A DNA stretch of 64,000 nt from NCBI RefSeq assembly GCF_030409635.1, contig NZ_JAUFQF010000001.1, positions 1,116,001 to 1,180,000 on the forward strand. The letters run 5' to 3'. The number at the start of each line of letters is the position of its first letter. Position 1 is the first letter of the stretch. Under the pieces are notes generated by a model. The model was not told the DNA's origin and did not search any database. It saw only the letters and a program-made list of their open reading frames with translations. Below, piece after piece: positions 43,238 through 54,035 of this stretch. Source of the DNA: Vibrio agarivorans (GTDB lineage: Bacteria > Pseudomonadota > Gammaproteobacteria > Enterobacterales > Vibrionaceae). The translations under genes were made by a program, and so were the position numbers.

Positions 43238-44143
43238 TCAAACATCAGGCTTCAAACACGGACACCCATCAGGCAACACCAAGTTAATCGACCCTGGTTG
43301 AATCTCAAACCTAACTTTCTGACTATGGTAGGGCTCACCATCAAGGTTAATCGGTAGAATCTGCGGGAAGTCTACTTCAATCCACTGGGTTTGGCCGTGA
43401 ATGACATATTCGCCGTCAGCATCAAAACGTTTAAGCTCCTCAACAACTTGAGGAATGGCTAACGGAGGGAAGTGCTTGATTAGTGAAATATCCATTAATC
43501 CATCGTTGATATAGGCATTTGGGGCGAGCGGCTGACCACCACCAGCAAAGCGCCCGTTACAGAATGCACCGACGAGAACATCGCCACTCCAACTGCCGCG
43601 TTCGGAGTAGAGCGTGCCATTGTATGGCTGAAATTGTAAGGCTTTAAGCAGGCCCGTGAGTGTATAAGCACCGCCACCCAAAAAGTTCTTTAACTCGACT
43701 GGGGTTTCAGCAGTAACTTGCGCACCGAAACCCGCTGACGCCACATTCATCACATAGCGGTCGTTTGCTTTAATGCTATCGACCCAATATGACTCGCCCG
43801 TCAGTGCCAACACCAACGCTGAGTCAATATCAATCGGGACTTCACACGCTGTCGCAAAATCGTTGGCGGTACCCATCGGCAATACAGCAAGCTCAGGGCG
43901 TTGCTCCTTCGGGAATTGACATAGTGCTGTCACCGCCTCATTCACACTACCGTCACCACCTGCGACAGCAATACGAGTCACGCCTTCATTAATCGCTTCG
44001 GTGACAAGGCGAAGCATATCAGCTGATTCCCATGTGACACGTACTTCGATATCAACACCCTGCTCTCGCGCAGAGAAAATCGCATTTCTTAGTTCAGGCT
44101 GGCCTGCTTTCTTACCATTGAGAATCGCTCTTAACTTATTCAT
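43238..44143 (-). CDS. yegS: YegS-like lipid kinase (diacylglycerol kinase catalytic family)
   Basis: 301 residues, same length as E. coli YegS. Nucleotide-binding GGDGSVNE is at about residues 63-70, followed by PMGTANDFA, a signature of the DAGK_cat family, and a C-terminal beta-sandwich ending with [10 protein letters not shown]. YegS phosphorylates phosphatidylglycerol in vitro. No membrane segment. A single-gene unit. Confidence 0.9.
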   Translation of the reverse strand: MNKLRAILNGKKAGQPELRNAIFSAREQGVDIEVRVTWESADMLRLVTEAINEGVTRIAVAGGDGSVNEAVTALCQFPKEQRPELAVLPMGTANDFATACEVPIDIDSALVLALTGESYWVDSIKANDRYVMNVASAGFGAQVTAETPVELKNFLGGGAYTLTGLLKALQFQPYNGTLYSERGSWSGDVLVGAFCNGRFAGGGQPLAPNAYINDGLMDISLIKHFPPLAIPQVVEELKRFDADGEYVIHGQTQWIEVDFPQILPINLDGEPYHSQKVRFEIQPGSINLVLPDGCPCLKPDV

Positions 44144-44321
44144 ATCCTTACTCCAAATTCCTTCATGGTATTTTGGCTTCCCTTAACAAAGAAGTTCGCT
44201 AACCATTTGCCAGTGCATTTTTCTGATCGTTATTGAATTGCTTAACTATAATCGAAGGGAAAATGGGAAACACGCTTTCCTTGAAGCAGTAACCACAATT
44301 TGTTCGATTCAGGAGGCTATG

Positions 44322-44513
44322 ATGAAATTACGGGAAAGAATCGAAATGCTTGAGCAGGAGATCTACATTGCCAGCTCTGAAGGGGACTACGACACGATCA
44401 ACATGCTTGAGCAGCAGTTGGAATCATTGAAGTCAAAAGCCGACCACCCTTTTGATGATGATCCGTATGCGCCAGAGGGACAATACTTTATGGACGATTG
44501 GTATGGCAGTTAA
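44322..44513 (+). CDS. Small coiled-coil protein of unknown function
   Basis: 63 residues from the ATG at 44322, five bases after a perfect AGGAGG; the ATG one codon before is too close and a longer frame reaches back without a ribosome site. The first ~45 residues are a strongly heptad-patterned helix (MKLRERIEMLEQEIYIASSE and a matching second half), the tail is acidic (DDDPYAPEGQYFMDDWYG). A terminator follows. No known family recognised. Confidence 0.72.
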   Translation: MKLRERIEMLEQEIYIASSEGDYDTINMLEQQLESLKSKADHPFDDDPYAPEGQYFMDDWYGS

Positions 44514-44531
44514 CAGTCTGCAAAAACGATA

Positions 44532-44569
44532 AAGAGCGCTCAACATCGATTGTAGCGCTCTTTTTTATT
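44532..44569. terminator. Rho-independent terminator
   Basis: Perfect 9-bp stem AAGAGCGCT / AGCGCTCTT with a 13-base loop followed by T6, 18 bases after the small coiled-coil gene and just before the convergent lipoprotein gene. Confidence 0.85.
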
Positions 44570-44583
44570 ACAAAAGTTAATGA

Positions 44584-45255
44584 CTAAATCTTTGACTTAC
44601 CTTGCACATAGCTGCGGCTGGTATCAATCAACGCAACATCATTAAAGAAGCTACGCCCTAGCAGAACAGGGAAATCCATGTGAGTACGGTCTGTCAGGGT
44701 AAATTCCGTTTGCTCTTTCAAGTCACCGATTTGAATCCAACCAGAAACTACTGCGCGGCGTTGGGTCTCTTCTTTTTCACTTGATTGTTTAATCTTCACC
44801 CAACGCTGAACTGGCGCTTCTAGTTCACCTGTCTTTACACCCTCATGCTGAATCTTAAACTTAACCCAGTCTTTACCATCACGCTCAAAAGGAACGACGT
44901 CGACTGCGCTAATTGAGGAAGTGGTTGCCCCTGTATCAATACGCGCCTTCACATGCTGCTTAAGGCCAGGGAAGAACACCCACTCTTTATCACCTAAGAT
45001 CAACTTACCGTCTTCCGTTTTGACAGGTAGCGGTTTTGGTTCAGGCTTTGGCTCTGGTTTCACTTCCGGCTCTACCGGTTCAATCGGTTGCTCGACTTCT
45101 GGCTCAATCGGCAACTCAACATCGGGTTGCTCAATCGGCTGTTCAATTTCTGGCTCTGGTGTATCTGGCTCTATTGGTGGCGGCGGCGTTGTAGTACAAG
45201 CCACTAGGCCACCAGTTAGAAGTAGAGTCATTAAAAGTTGACGCGATTTATTCAT
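44584..45255 (-). CDS. Lipoprotein with a retropepsin-like (RimB/zinc-protease PF05618) domain
   Basis: 223 residues. Signal peptide with a lipobox (LTGGLVAC, Cys about residue 20), then a ~55-residue linker of Pro-Glu-Ile/Val and Lys-Pro repeats (EPEIEQPIEQPDVELPIEP region), probably a wall-spanning spacer, and a C-terminal PF05618 domain with the aspartyl-protease-like ARIDTGATTSS motif and VLLGRSFFNDVALID. Annotated homologues are called ATP-dependent zinc proteases, but the fold is retropepsin-like; activity is unproved. It sits 15 bases downstream of the aminotransferase gene on the same strand. Confidence 0.83.
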   Translation of the reverse strand: MNKSRQLLMTLLLTGGLVACTTTPPPPIEPDTPEPEIEQPIEQPDVELPIEPEVEQPIEPVEPEVKPEPKPEPKPLPVKTEDGKLILGDKEWVFFPGLKQHVKARIDTGATTSSISAVDVVPFERDGKDWVKFKIQHEGVKTGELEAPVQRWVKIKQSSEKEETQRRAVVSGWIQIGDLKEQTEFTLTDRTHMDFPVLLGRSFFNDVALIDTSRSYVQGKSKI

Positions 45256-45270
45256 TCAATCCCTCATGAA

Positions 45271-46461
45271 TCAGTCTTGTTGTGCAACGTCAAAGATAGC
45301 TTTTGCCACGTAAGGAACATGCTTTTCAGTAAGTCCTGCGATGTTAATACGGCCATCTCCCACACCGTAAATTGCATACTCTTCGCGCAGTCTAGCCATC
45401 TGCTCTTGAGTAAAGCCTAGCACAGTAAACATCCCCTTGTGCTGCTTAATGAAGTCAAACTGTGAAGTTTGGAAGTCATTTCTAAGTGTCTGGCAAAGCT
45501 GAGTTCTTAGTGAGACTAAGCGTTGTTGCATCTGAGAAAGCTCTTGCTTCCAGGTGTGCGTCAGAGCCTCACTTTGAAGGATCGTTTTAACCAATGCCGC
45601 ACCATGATCTGGCGGCATAGTGTAAGTAGAGCGAGCAAGTGTTAGTAACTTCCCTTTTGCGTTCGCCACTTCTTTTTGGTTTTGTCCTACCACAATCGCA
45701 GCGCCTGTGCGCTCACGATAAAGGCCGAAGTTCTTCGAGCACGATGTCGTGATCAACATCTCTTCAACGTTGTCAGCCATGTAGCGTAGCCCTTGGGCAT
45801 CTTGCTCTAAGCCATCACCGAAACCTTGGTAAGCAATATCAACAAACGGCGTAAAACCATTTTTTTGGGACAGTGCAGTGATCGCCTGCCAAGTAGCAAA
45901 GTCGATATCTGCCCCCGTTGGGTTATGGCAGCAACCATGCAGCAATACAACGTCATCTTTACCTGCTGTGGCAAGGTCTGCCATCATGGCATCAAGATCC
46001 ACCTGCTTGGTTTCTGGGCTAAAGTAGCGGTAGTACTTCACTTTAAGGCCAGCCGCTTCCATCACTGGCTTGTGGTTTACATAGCTAGGATTAGACAACC
46101 AAATCGTCGTATTTGGCTGTGCCACCGCCATCAAATCACCCAGCATACGCAGTGCACCACTAGCACCGGGGGTTTGAATCGCAGCAACGCGATCCATCGC
46201 TGACGTGCCGCTAAGCAGCAAATCAATCATCGACTGATTGAACTCTTCACAGCCTGCTAAGCCCACATAGGCTTTGGTTGTTTGTGTTTCTGCAACAATT
46301 TTTTGCGCTTGTACAATCGCTTCCATAATCGGCGTTTCGCCTTGGCTGTTTTTGTACACGCCGATACCAAGATCGACTTTATCTGCGCGAGCATCGTTTC
46401 GGTAAGCCACCGAAAGAGAGAGAATAGGATCCAACGTTGGTGTTGGTAATTGGGAAAACAT
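45271..46461 (-). CDS. Aromatic/aspartate aminotransferase (AspC/TyrB family)
   Basis: 396 residues from ATG 46461, the usual length for AspC/TyrB; a GTG three codons upstream is less well placed relative to the AAAGGG site. Class I PLP-dependent fold: KVDLGIGVYKN at the N-terminus, HGCCHNPTGADI, PLP-binding Lys in SCSKNFGLYRERTG and the substrate-binding Arg in GRINIAGL. It transfers amino groups between aspartate or aromatic amino acids and 2-oxoglutarate. Which substrate it prefers cannot be settled by eye. It is followed on the same strand by the lipoprotein gene. Confidence 0.88.
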   Translation of the reverse strand: MFSQLPTPTLDPILSLSVAYRNDARADKVDLGIGVYKNSQGETPIMEAIVQAQKIVAETQTTKAYVGLAGCEEFNQSMIDLLLSGTSAMDRVAAIQTPGASGALRMLGDLMAVAQPNTTIWLSNPSYVNHKPVMEAAGLKVKYYRYFSPETKQVDLDAMMADLATAGKDDVVLLHGCCHNPTGADIDFATWQAITALSQKNGFTPFVDIAYQGFGDGLEQDAQGLRYMADNVEEMLITTSCSKNFGLYRERTGAAIVVGQNQKEVANAKGKLLTLARSTYTMPPDHGAALVKTILQSEALTHTWKQELSQMQQRLVSLRTQLCQTLRNDFQTSQFDFIKQHKGMFTVLGFTQEQMARLREEYAIYGVGDGRINIAGLTEKHVPYVAKAIFDVAQQD

Positions 46462-46609
46462 GAAAGTCACAACCCTTTGAAATTCAAGTAACAGGCTTCA
46501 AGTTAGCATTGAACGATAACCAACTGCAACATGAATGTAATGGGGAGAACAATTTGTGGCGATAATACCGCCAGCGTTGCGCTAGCGGCAGAAATTAAGA
46601 GAGTGATGA

Positions 46610-46828
46610 CTAACAAAAAGTTTGAATATAAAGTGCTTCGACTTTGTCTCTTGCCCATTGTGTGCGGCGCAAAAACTTCAACGACGACTTGATTGACGGG
46701 TCGTTATAAAAGCAGTTGATATTGATTTCATCATACAGCTCATCCCAGCCATAATGCTCAACTAAGCGCGTTAAGATCTTTTCCAAACTAAGACCATGCA
46801 AAGGGTTATTGGGTTGTTCTGAGCTCAT
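46610..46828 (-). CDS. VF530-family DNA-binding protein (DUF2132)
   Basis: 72 residues. [22 protein letters not shown] and [22 protein letters not shown] match the VF530/DUF2132 family, named from a Vibrio fischeri protein whose structure suggested nucleic-acid binding. Its own function is unknown. Single-gene unit. Confidence 0.88.
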   Translation of the reverse strand: MSSEQPNNPLHGLSLEKILTRLVEHYGWDELYDEININCFYNDPSIKSSLKFLRRTQWARDKVEALYIQTFC

Positions 46829-47017
46829 AGCGCAGTGTCCTTGGAATTGTATTTAGTGTGAGCAGTGTTTACCGCTCTTGTCGTGGCAGAGAGCTTAACA
46901 GATTATTCTGGCTGACACACAATATCTCTATCTCATACCGCCCTTTCAATCGCCGCTACAAATATGTGTGGCCTACCTTTATACTCTCGACATCGAAACC
47001 GCATATCGGACACTACT

Positions 47018-47512
47018 ATGATTACCCTGCACACTAATTTTGGTGACATTCAAATTGAACTTAACATGGAAAAAGCGCCAGTCAGCTCGAAAAACTTCAT
47101 AAAGTATTGTGAAGATGGCTTTTACAACGGCACGATTTTCCACCGTGTGATTAAAGACTTTATGATTCAAGGCGGCGGTTTAACTGAGTTGATGGACGAG
47201 AAGCCGACGCGTGCGCCGATTGCAAATGAAGCGAATCGCGGTTTAAAGAATACTATCGGTACTATTGCTATGGCACGTACTGACGCACCTCATTCGGCGA
47301 CTGCGCAATTCTTCATTAATTTGCAAGACAACGATTTTCTCGACCACACTGCAACCACAAACTTAGGTTGGGGCTATGCGGTATTCGGTAAGGTTTCTGC
47401 AGGTATGGATGTGGTGAATTGCATTGCTGAAGTCCACACGCTTTCTCGCATGGGTCACGATGATGTGCCTGCGGAGACGATTATGATTGACCGTGTCACT
47501 GTAGAGGAATGA
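47018..47512 (+). CDS. ppiB: Cyclophilin-type peptidyl-prolyl isomerase (PpiB)
   Basis: 164 residues from ATG 47018, matching cytoplasmic PpiB in length and lacking a signal peptide; the frame extends 18 codons further up but without support. Cyclophilin features: [14 protein letters not shown] with the catalytic Arg, [20 protein letters not shown], and [12 protein letters not shown]. It catalyses cis-trans isomerisation of prolyl bonds. It stands alone, followed by a repeat element. Confidence 0.92.
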   Translation: MITLHTNFGDIQIELNMEKAPVSSKNFIKYCEDGFYNGTIFHRVIKDFMIQGGGLTELMDEKPTRAPIANEANRGLKNTIGTIAMARTDAPHSATAQFFINLQDNDFLDHTATTNLGWGYAVFGKVSAGMDVVNCIAEVHTLSRMGHDDVPAETIMIDRVTVEE

Positions 47513-47531
47513 TGAGCTCTATTTTGCTCAC

Positions 47532-47639
47532 AAAGGCTTCGTCATGCTGAGCTTGGCTCAGTATCTAGTTGAAGGAATCGTTTGACGTATCACGCGTGGT
47601 GATTAGACCCTGAAACCAGTTCAGGGTGACAAAGCTTCG
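47532..47639. repeat. BIME-like intergenic inverted-repeat element
   Basis: An element of about 108 bases with similar inverted ends (GGCTTCGTCATGCTGA and the complement of TTCAGGGTGACAAAGCTTCG). Each half has its own hairpin: CTGAGC-ttg-GCTCAG and ACCCTGAA-accag-TTCAGGGT. This is the general shape of dispersed REP/BIME-type intergenic repeats, and similar phrases occur widely between bacterial genes. Only one copy lies in the window. Confidence 0.6.
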
Positions 47640-47681
47640 CTTGATTTTCTACTAAGAAAAATTGTGTTGCCGCAAACTAAA

Positions 47682-47714
47682 AAAACGCCAGTTGTATCAA
47701 GCAACTGGCGTTTT
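47682..47714 (-). terminator. Rho-independent terminator of the RND operon
   Basis: Perfect 13-bp stem AAAACGCCAGTTG / CAACTGGCGTTTT with a 7-base loop. On the minus strand it ends in seven T residues, 33 bases beyond the RND stop. Confidence 0.9.
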
Positions 47715-47747
47715 CATTTTCAACTTACTATCGATTATCTGACGATA

Positions 47748-50700
47748 TTACTCATCATCAAGTGGAACCAGCTTCGTGCTGCCACCGTGGATCTTCTCAC
47801 GCTTGCGCTGAACAATCGCGTAGAAGCCAGGGATCAAACAGGTACCTGCTATAAGAACACAAAGTAGACCACCAACTAGGGAAATACCTAGTGAGTTTTG
47901 GCTCACATGACCCGCACCTGCGGCGAAAATCAGTGGGAAGATACCCAAGATAAACGACCAAGATGTCATGTTTACCGCACGGAAACGTAGCTTACCACCT
48001 TGTACTGCTGCTTCATCGAGATCCACTTCCTTCTCTTCACGCTCTTGCTTGGCAAATTCCACAATCAAGATTGCGTTCTTCGCCGCCAGCGCTATGAGTA
48101 GAACCAGACCTATCTGCGCGTACAAGTTCAACGGTGTGCCTGTCAGATTCAGTGCCAAGAAGGAGCCGAGTGTTGCCACCGGCACGACCAAGATGATCGC
48201 GAGTGGAATTGACCAACTCTCGTACTGTGCCACCATGAACAGGTAGATGAAGATCAGGGCTAGAGCAAACGCGTAAATGGCTTGGTTACCGGCAAGAACT
48301 TCTTGGTATGCCATACCGGTCCATTCGTGTTGATAGCCTTGCGGCAGAATATCTGCAGCTACACGCTCCATCGCAGCAATCGCATCACCACTTGAGTAGC
48401 CCGGCGCGGCTTGACCTTGGATGACGGCACTGCGGTACATGTTGTAACGCCATGCCACATCCGGTTCAAACACTTGCTCGTAGCTCACTAAAGTACTTAG
48501 AGGGATCATTTCACCCGCCGATGAGCGCACGTGGAACAGCTCAAGATCTTCCATGCTGCTACGGTGCTGACTATCTGCCTGCATTGTCACGCGGAAGTTC
48601 TTACCAAACATAGTAAAGTCATTCACATACATTGAGCCTAGGTTGCCCTGTAGCGTCTGGAAAATCGACGATAGCGGGATGCCAAGCTGCTGCGCTTTCT
48701 CGCGGTCAATATCGACATAGTAGTGAGGTACGTTTGCACGGAACGTACTGAACGTAAAGGCAATCTCTGGCTGTTTGTTCGCTTCTGCCATTACGTCAGC
48801 CATCACCATTGCTAGGTCAGTACGGCTTCGGCCTAATGTATCTTCCAATACAAATTCAAAACCTGACGCAGCACCCATACCCGGAACCGCTGGCGGCCCC
48901 ATTGCAAACACGATAGCTTGTGGCAATTCTTGCGCCGCAACACCGTTAATACGCGCTGCAATCGCATCTGAAGAATGATCGCCATCCAGTGCGTTACGCA
49001 TATCCCAGTCATGCAGTTTTATAAACAGTGAAGCACCGTTCGATGCCGCTGCACCTGTCATAAACGCATAACCGTTCGCAACAGTAACACCATCAATACC
49101 CGGCTCATTGTTCACGATATCCATTAGCTTTTCAGATACTTCTTCTGTACGAGACAGAGACGCTGAATCTGGAAGCTGTACGTTCACCAACAAGATACCT
49201 TTGTCTTCTTGTGGTACGAACGCAGAAGACGTCGTCTTAGCGAAGAAGGTTACTGCTGCTACCGCAACAATAAAGAACGTAACCAGTAGCAATGATTTCT
49301 TCACTAGGAAGCCTGCAATTTGACCATAGCGAGTGGTAACACGCTCAAGACCACGGTTAAAGGCTTTGAACCAGTTTGCAGTGTTATCGCCACCTTGCTT
49401 CAACACTAATGAACACAGTGCTGGAGAAAGCGTTAATGCATTAATCGACGAGATCACTACCGAGATACAGATCGTCAAAGCAAACTGACGGTACATGATA
49501 CCTGTGATACCTGGAAGCATCGCAACCGGTAGGAATACCGCAAGCAGTACTAACGTTGAGGTAATGATCGGGCCCGTTACTTCTTTCATCGCAAGTAGCG
49601 TCGCTTTACGCGGTGTTAGCGTTGGATCTTTCGCCATCGTGGTATCAACGTTCTCGATAACCAAGATCGCGTCATCTACTACGATACCAATCGCAAGGAT
49701 CAAACCGAACAGAGTTACGGTGTTAATCGTAAAGCCCGTTGCCTGCATAATCGCAAACGTACCAATCAATGATACTGGGATAGCGACAACAGGAATCAAA
49801 GTAGCACGCGCACTACCTAAGAACAGGTAGGTTACTGCGATTACAAGCAAGATCGCTTCAATCAGCGTTTTCACAACGCCTTTGATCGATTCAGCAACGA
49901 AGATCGTTGTGTCGTAACTGGTTTCGTACTCCATGCCTTCAGGGAAGTTGCTGCTCATGTTGTCGAGCATGCTCATGACAGCTTGACCACTTTCTAGCGC
50001 GTTCGCATCCGACTGAAGTGACAGCGCTACGATTGAAGCATCTTGACCACGGAACTTACCGTTACCGTCATAGAACTTTTTACCTAGCTCTACGCGCGCA
50101 ACATCTTTCAAGTAAACCGTTGAACCATCGGCGTTAGCACGCAAGATAACGTTTTCAAATTCAGAAACGCTCTCTAGGCGGCCTTTGGTCACTAGGTTGA
50201 ACTGAACTTCTTGTGGGTTCGCGTAAGGCGCGGCACCTATACGGCCCGCTGCAACCTGAACGTTTTGCTCTGCAAGTGCGCCATAAACGTCTGTCGTCGT
50301 CAGCTTGAGGTTAGCCATTTTCTCTGGGTCTAACCAAACGCGCATTGCGTACTCACCACCACCAATTACGTTAACTTCACTGATGCCTTTAACACGTGCA
50401 AGTTGGTCTTTCACGTTCAGGTTAATGTAGTTAATCAAGAATTGGTCATCGTAACGACCATCCGGTGAATAGAAGTTCAATACCATCAACAAGTCAGGAG
50501 AACGTTTCTTAACCGTTACACCAACCTGACGCACTTCTTGAGGGAGCTTCGATTCGATCTGTGAAACACGGTTCTGTACGTTAACCTGAGCCATGTCAGG
50601 ATCTGTACCGACATCAAAGGTGACATTGAGGCTGTAAGAGCCATCATTCGCACTCTTTGAGGACATGTAGATCATGTTCTCAACACCATTGACCGAGGTT

Positions 50701-50900
50701 TCTATCGGGTCGGCAATGGCTTGTTCAACAACCTCAGCACTCGCCCCCGTATAGTAAGCGGTGACACTGACCGAAGGTGGACTGATTTTTGGGTATTCTG
50801 CTACCGGCAGGATCATCAATGAGATCGCACCCGCTAGCGTTAGAATAATAGAGATAACCAAAGCGAACTTTGGCCTCTGAATAAAGAAGCGACTTAGCAT
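47748..50900 (-). CDS. RND multidrug efflux pump, inner-membrane subunit (AcrB/VexB-like)
   Basis: 1050 residues, the standard size for the HAE1 family. Twelve membrane segments and two large periplasmic loops. The proton-relay aspartates are in [14 protein letters not shown] (TM4) and a matching lysine/serine pattern in the second half ([13 protein letters not shown]). N-terminal [19 protein letters not shown] is typical. It expels drugs, bile salts and detergents together with the adaptor encoded 11 bases upstream and an outer-membrane TolC not seen here. Homologous to the VexB/VmeB group of Vibrio, but which system it is cannot be decided. Confidence 0.93.
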   Translation of the reverse strand: MLSRFFIQRPKFALVISIILTLAGAISLMILPVAEYPKISPPSVSVTAYYTGASAEVVEQAIADPIETSVNGVENMIYMSSKSANDGSYSLNVTFDVGTDPDMAQVNVQNRVSQIESKLPQEVRQVGVTVKKRSPDLLMVLNFYSPDGRYDDQFLINYINLNVKDQLARVKGISEVNVIGGGEYAMRVWLDPEKMANLKLTTTDVYGALAEQNVQVAAGRIGAAPYANPQEVQFNLVTKGRLESVSEFENVILRANADGSTVYLKDVARVELGKKFYDGNGKFRGQDASIVALSLQSDANALESGQAVMSMLDNMSSNFPEGMEYETSYDTTIFVAESIKGVVKTLIEAILLVIAVTYLFLGSARATLIPVVAIPVSLIGTFAIMQATGFTINTVTLFGLILAIGIVVDDAILVIENVDTTMAKDPTLTPRKATLLAMKEVTGPIITSTLVLLAVFLPVAMLPGITGIMYRQFALTICISVVISSINALTLSPALCSLVLKQGGDNTANWFKAFNRGLERVTTRYGQIAGFLVKKSLLLVTFFIVAVAAVTFFAKTTSSAFVPQEDKGILLVNVQLPDSASLSRTEEVSEKLMDIVNNEPGIDGVTVANGYAFMTGAAASNGASLFIKLHDWDMRNALDGDHSSDAIAARINGVAAQELPQAIVFAMGPPAVPGMGAASGFEFVLEDTLGRSRTDLAMVMADVMAEANKQPEIAFTFSTFRANVPHYYVDIDREKAQQLGIPLSSIFQTLQGNLGSMYVNDFTMFGKNFRVTMQADSQHRSSMEDLELFHVRSSAGEMIPLSTLVSYEQVFEPDVAWRYNMYRSAVIQGQAAPGYSSGDAIAAMERVAADILPQGYQHEWTGMAYQEVLAGNQAIYAFALALIFIYLFMVAQYESWSIPLAIILVVPVATLGSFLALNLTGTPLNLYAQIGLVLLIALAAKNAILIVEFAKQEREEKEVDLDEAAVQGGKLRFRAVNMTSWSFILGIFPLIFAAGAGHVSQNSLGISLVGGLLCVLIAGTCLIPGFYAIVQRKREKIHGGSTKLVPLDDE

Positions 50901-50911
50901 ACTAGAGCTCC

Positions 50912-52033
50912 TTATTCAGCTTGCGCTTCTTGCAGACGTACTGGTACGCCATTACGAATGCGCTGCAATCCTTGAGTGATAACCTTATCCGTTGGCTCAA
51001 TACCCGCCTTGATGATCACGCCTTCTTCAACCTGAGTACCCAGCTCTACGTTACGACGCTCTGCGATATCGCCTTCAGCCAACACCATCACGAAGTTGCC
51101 TTCCAAGTCAGTTTGAACTGCACGACGTGGCACAACTGTCACGTCCGCCGTTTCGCGATCAAGCAGACGAACTTTAATATGCTGACCTGGCAGCAGTTGC
51201 TGCTCTGGGTTTGGAACAACCGCACGCATCGCAATCGTACCAGTTTGAATGTTGATTCGGTTGCCAAGGAAGTCTAGCTCACCAAAGTGCTCAAATGTCT
51301 CACCGTTCTCTAGCTCAACACGTACCTGAACCGCTTCCGCTTCAGCACTACCATCACCTTTGACTTTATCAATACCAAGATTTAGGCGCTCACGCTCACT
51401 CACACTGAATGCAGCGTGAACCGGGTCTAGGCTGACTAGCGTGGTTAACACACCCGCAGAAGGAGAAACCAGATCACCTTTACTCGCTTTGCTGTCAGCG
51501 ATACGACCATCAAACGGTGCACGGATCTCCGTGTAAGAGAGATTCACTTCAGCAAGGTTTAGCTGTGCAAGGCTTGCTGCTAGTTGCGCTTCAGCACCGA
51601 GTTGAGCAGCCGTTAGTGCATCAAATTCAGACTGAGAAATACTGCCACGAGGAAGTAGACCTTTACCTCGTTCAAAGTCGAGTTGCGCTTTTTTTAGCGC
51701 CGCTTCTGCTTGTGCGACAGCCGCTTTCGCATTGGCAACTTGAGCCTCAAAAGAGGATGGTTCAATCGTGTAGAGTAAGTCACCTTTCTTAACCATTTGC
51801 CCTTCTTGGAAGTGACGGTCTTGTAAGTAACCTGTTACCTGAGCAGTAACTTCAGTATCTTCGACAGCTTCGACACGACCAATGTAAGACTTACTTGGTT
51901 GAAATTCGATCGTTTCTACATTTTGCGCTGAAACGAGCGGGAGAGCCTGAGCCTGTTGGCCTCCACCTTGCTGATCACAGCCCGCAAGAGCGATAGCTGC
52001 CGCAAGCAAAGCGATTTTGCTTTTAGTTTGCAT
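50912..52033 (-). CDS. RND efflux adaptor (membrane fusion) lipoprotein (AcrA/VexA-like)
   Basis: 373 residues. Lipoprotein signal with LAGC (Cys19), then the lipoyl/barrel-sandwich motifs ([28 protein letters not shown]), a hairpin of coiled coil (about 95-160, rich in Ala, Gln and Lys), and the beta-barrel and membrane-proximal parts with [11 protein letters not shown]. It bridges the inner-membrane pump and TolC. It is first in a two-gene operon with the RND pump. The ~297-base upstream region (52034-52330) contains the promoter; no regulator gene adjoins it. Confidence 0.92.
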   Translation of the reverse strand: MQTKSKIALLAAAIALAGCDQQGGGQQAQALPLVSAQNVETIEFQPSKSYIGRVEAVEDTEVTAQVTGYLQDRHFQEGQMVKKGDLLYTIEPSSFEAQVANAKAAVAQAEAALKKAQLDFERGKGLLPRGSISQSEFDALTAAQLGAEAQLAASLAQLNLAEVNLSYTEIRAPFDGRIADSKASKGDLVSPSAGVLTTLVSLDPVHAAFSVSERERLNLGIDKVKGDGSAEAEAVQVRVELENGETFEHFGELDFLGNRINIQTGTIAMRAVVPNPEQQLLPGQHIKVRLLDRETADVTVVPRRAVQTDLEGNFVMVLAEGDIAERRNVELGTQVEEGVIIKAGIEPTDKVITQGLQRIRNGVPVRLQEAQAE

Positions 52034-52330
52034 ATATGTCCGATAGTACTTGTTGTAGTTGAATTATTATTGGTGCAACCACTGGTTTACACGCTCAAAA
52101 AGACTGCTGAGCGGTTTTATAGTTATGAGTCACATAATTATCTTAAATGATTCACCGTGCAAACATAATCTGTTGCAAGGTGTAACTAAAGATAGCGAAA
52201 CATTTGTCTAGTGAATACCAGGAAAGTTCCAAATTATTTAACTAACTGAACCAAATCAACAAATATCAAACACACTACGACCGATGAGGCGCATCCCACG
52301 CCATTAATTAGCGATATAAAACCTCGCTAA

Positions 52331-53164
52331 TCACGCCGCATTGCTGCGACTTTTTTGTCTATATTTAGGGTGTGTTATAGGAATCGCCGATAACAACTTT
52401 TGTGTATATTCATGTTGCGGTGCTCGATAGATGTCCATCGCAGGGCCATACTCAACAATGGTTCCTGCATTCATCACTGCAACATGATCGGACACGTGCC
52501 GCACCACAGACAGATCATGAGAAATAAAGATAATGGCGAGATTCATCTCTTGCTGTAGTGTCAAAAGAAGATTCAAGATCTGAGCTTGAACAGAAACATC
52601 TAAAGCCGACACCGACTCATCACAAACAAGCAATTTTGGTTTTAGTGCTATCGCCCTTGCTATACCAATACGTTGTCGCTGTCCTCCCGAAAACTCGTGA
52701 GGGTAGCGTCCTACTGAATCAGTGGACAAGCCCACTTTGGTCAGCAGTTCAATTACCCACTGCTTTCGTTGTGTCGTATTTCCAAGTCCATGAATAATGA
52801 AAGGCTCTTCTAGGATTGTGCCTATAGTATGTCTAGGGTTAAGGGACTCTAAAGGGTCCTGAAACACAATCTGCATCTCTTTACGCAGTGGACGCATCTG
52901 TTTAACGGTTAGCTGGGTAATATCTCTCCCCTGAAAGTGAATTTTTCCCTCTGTAGGCTCAAGCAATTTCAATATGGTTCGGCCTAATGTGCTTTTGCCA
53001 CAGCCTGACTCCCCCACCAAACCTAACGTTTCCCCTTGCCTTACACTCAAAGAAACGCCATCTACCGCTTTAATTGTATATCCACTGCGGAACAGCCCTT
53101 TACCTGACACAAAGTGCTGCTTGATACCTTCTACTCTGAGCAACTCGTCTACGCGCTTTGTCAT
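52331..53164 (-). CDS. Peptide ABC transporter ATPase (DppF/OppF-like)
   Basis: 277 residues. Walker [13 protein letters not shown] signature SGGQRQR and Walker B LLVCDES (in place of the usual CDEP) are present, plus the DppF-type C-terminal stretch ([22 protein letters not shown]). Last gene of a five-gene importer operon; paired with the DppD-like ATPase 8 bases upstream. Note Ser in the Walker B position normally Pro, as in many DppF proteins. The 3' end has a basic tail. Confidence 0.9.
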   Translation of the reverse strand: MTKRVDELLRVEGIKQHFVSGKGLFRSGYTIKAVDGVSLSVRQGETLGLVGESGCGKSTLGRTILKLLEPTEGKIHFQGRDITQLTVKQMRPLRKEMQIVFQDPLESLNPRHTIGTILEEPFIIHGLGNTTQRKQWVIELLTKVGLSTDSVGRYPHEFSGGQRQRIGIARAIALKPKLLVCDESVSALDVSVQAQILNLLLTLQQEMNLAIIFISHDLSVVRHVSDHVAVMNAGTIVEYGPAMDIYRAPQHEYTQKLLSAIPITHPKYRQKSRSNAA

Positions 53165-53172
53165 GTTCGCTC

Positions 53173-54027
53173 CTATATAAAGGCAATATCAGTCATAGGT
53201 TTAATCTCTATCATCTGCTTGGTCGGTTTATCTAAACTCGGCATCAGACTCAGCAGTCGCTTGGTATAAGCGTGCTTAGGGTGATCAAACAATTCAAAAA
53301 CGTCAGCTTGCTCAACGATTTTCCCGCCGTACATCACTGCAACATCATCACAAATTTCGGCAACGACGCCGAGATCATGAGTAATAAATATCATCGCCAT
53401 GCCTGTTTCCTGCTGAAGTTCATTCATCAGTTGTAAAATTGACGACTGCACCGTCACGTCTAGAGCTGTCGTCGGCTCGTCACAGATCAAAACGTCAGGA
53501 CGGCAAGCTAAAGCCATCGCAATCATGATCCTCTGACGCATTCCACCTGATAGATTATGGGGATACTCGTCCATTCGCTTCTCTGGGAGAGGAATTTTTA
53601 CCTTGTTCAGCATCTCTATACAGGCTGCATAACGTTGCTTGGGCTTCATTTCAGGCCGATGAAGTATCAACACTTCACAAAGCTGTTGACCAATAGACTG
53701 AACGGGATTCAGAGCCGTCATTGGGTCTTGAAAGATAATGGAAATCCTATCACCACGCATCTGACACATCTCACTGGCTGACAACGCAACAAGATCTTTT
53801 CCTCGATACAATATCTCGCCGTCTGTCACTGCGCCATAAGGCTTAGGCAATAGGCCCATAATGGACATTGCAGTCACACTCTTGCCACTTCCCGACTCTC
53901 CTACCAGACCTAAAGTTCGACCGGCTTTGACCCCAAAGTTCACTCCGTGAAGCACCTCGGTCGACCCCTCATCAGAATCAAACTTAACCTTGAGGTTGTG
54001 TACCTGCAATATCACATCTTTTGACAT
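53173..54027 (-). CDS. Peptide ABC transporter ATPase (DppD/OppD-like)
   Basis: 284 residues. Walker [10 protein letters not shown], signature LSGGMRQR, Walker [13 protein letters not shown], and the DppD C-terminal region ([20 protein letters not shown]). Usually DppD-type ATPases end in an Fe-S or oligopeptide/dipeptide domain of ~50 residues, which here is short. It follows the binding-protein gene by eight bases and precedes the DppF-like gene by eight bases. Confidence 0.9.
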   Translation of the reverse strand: MSKDVILQVHNLKVKFDSDEGSTEVLHGVNFGVKAGRTLGLVGESGSGKSVTAMSIMGLLPKPYGAVTDGEILYRGKDLVALSASEMCQMRGDRISIIFQDPMTALNPVQSIGQQLCEVLILHRPEMKPKQRYAACIEMLNKVKIPLPEKRMDEYPHNLSGGMRQRIMIAMALACRPDVLICDEPTTALDVTVQSSILQLMNELQQETGMAMIFITHDLGVVAEICDDVAVMYGGKIVEQADVFELFDHPKHAYTKRLLSLMPSLDKPTKQMIEIKPMTDIAFI

Positions 54028-54035
54028 CGTTTTCC

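Noticed and set aside
44584..45255. Pro-Glu repeat frame on the opposite strand (Gly-Ser rich) as a gene
   Set aside because: It is the antisense shadow of the lipoprotein linker and lacks a start site or signals.
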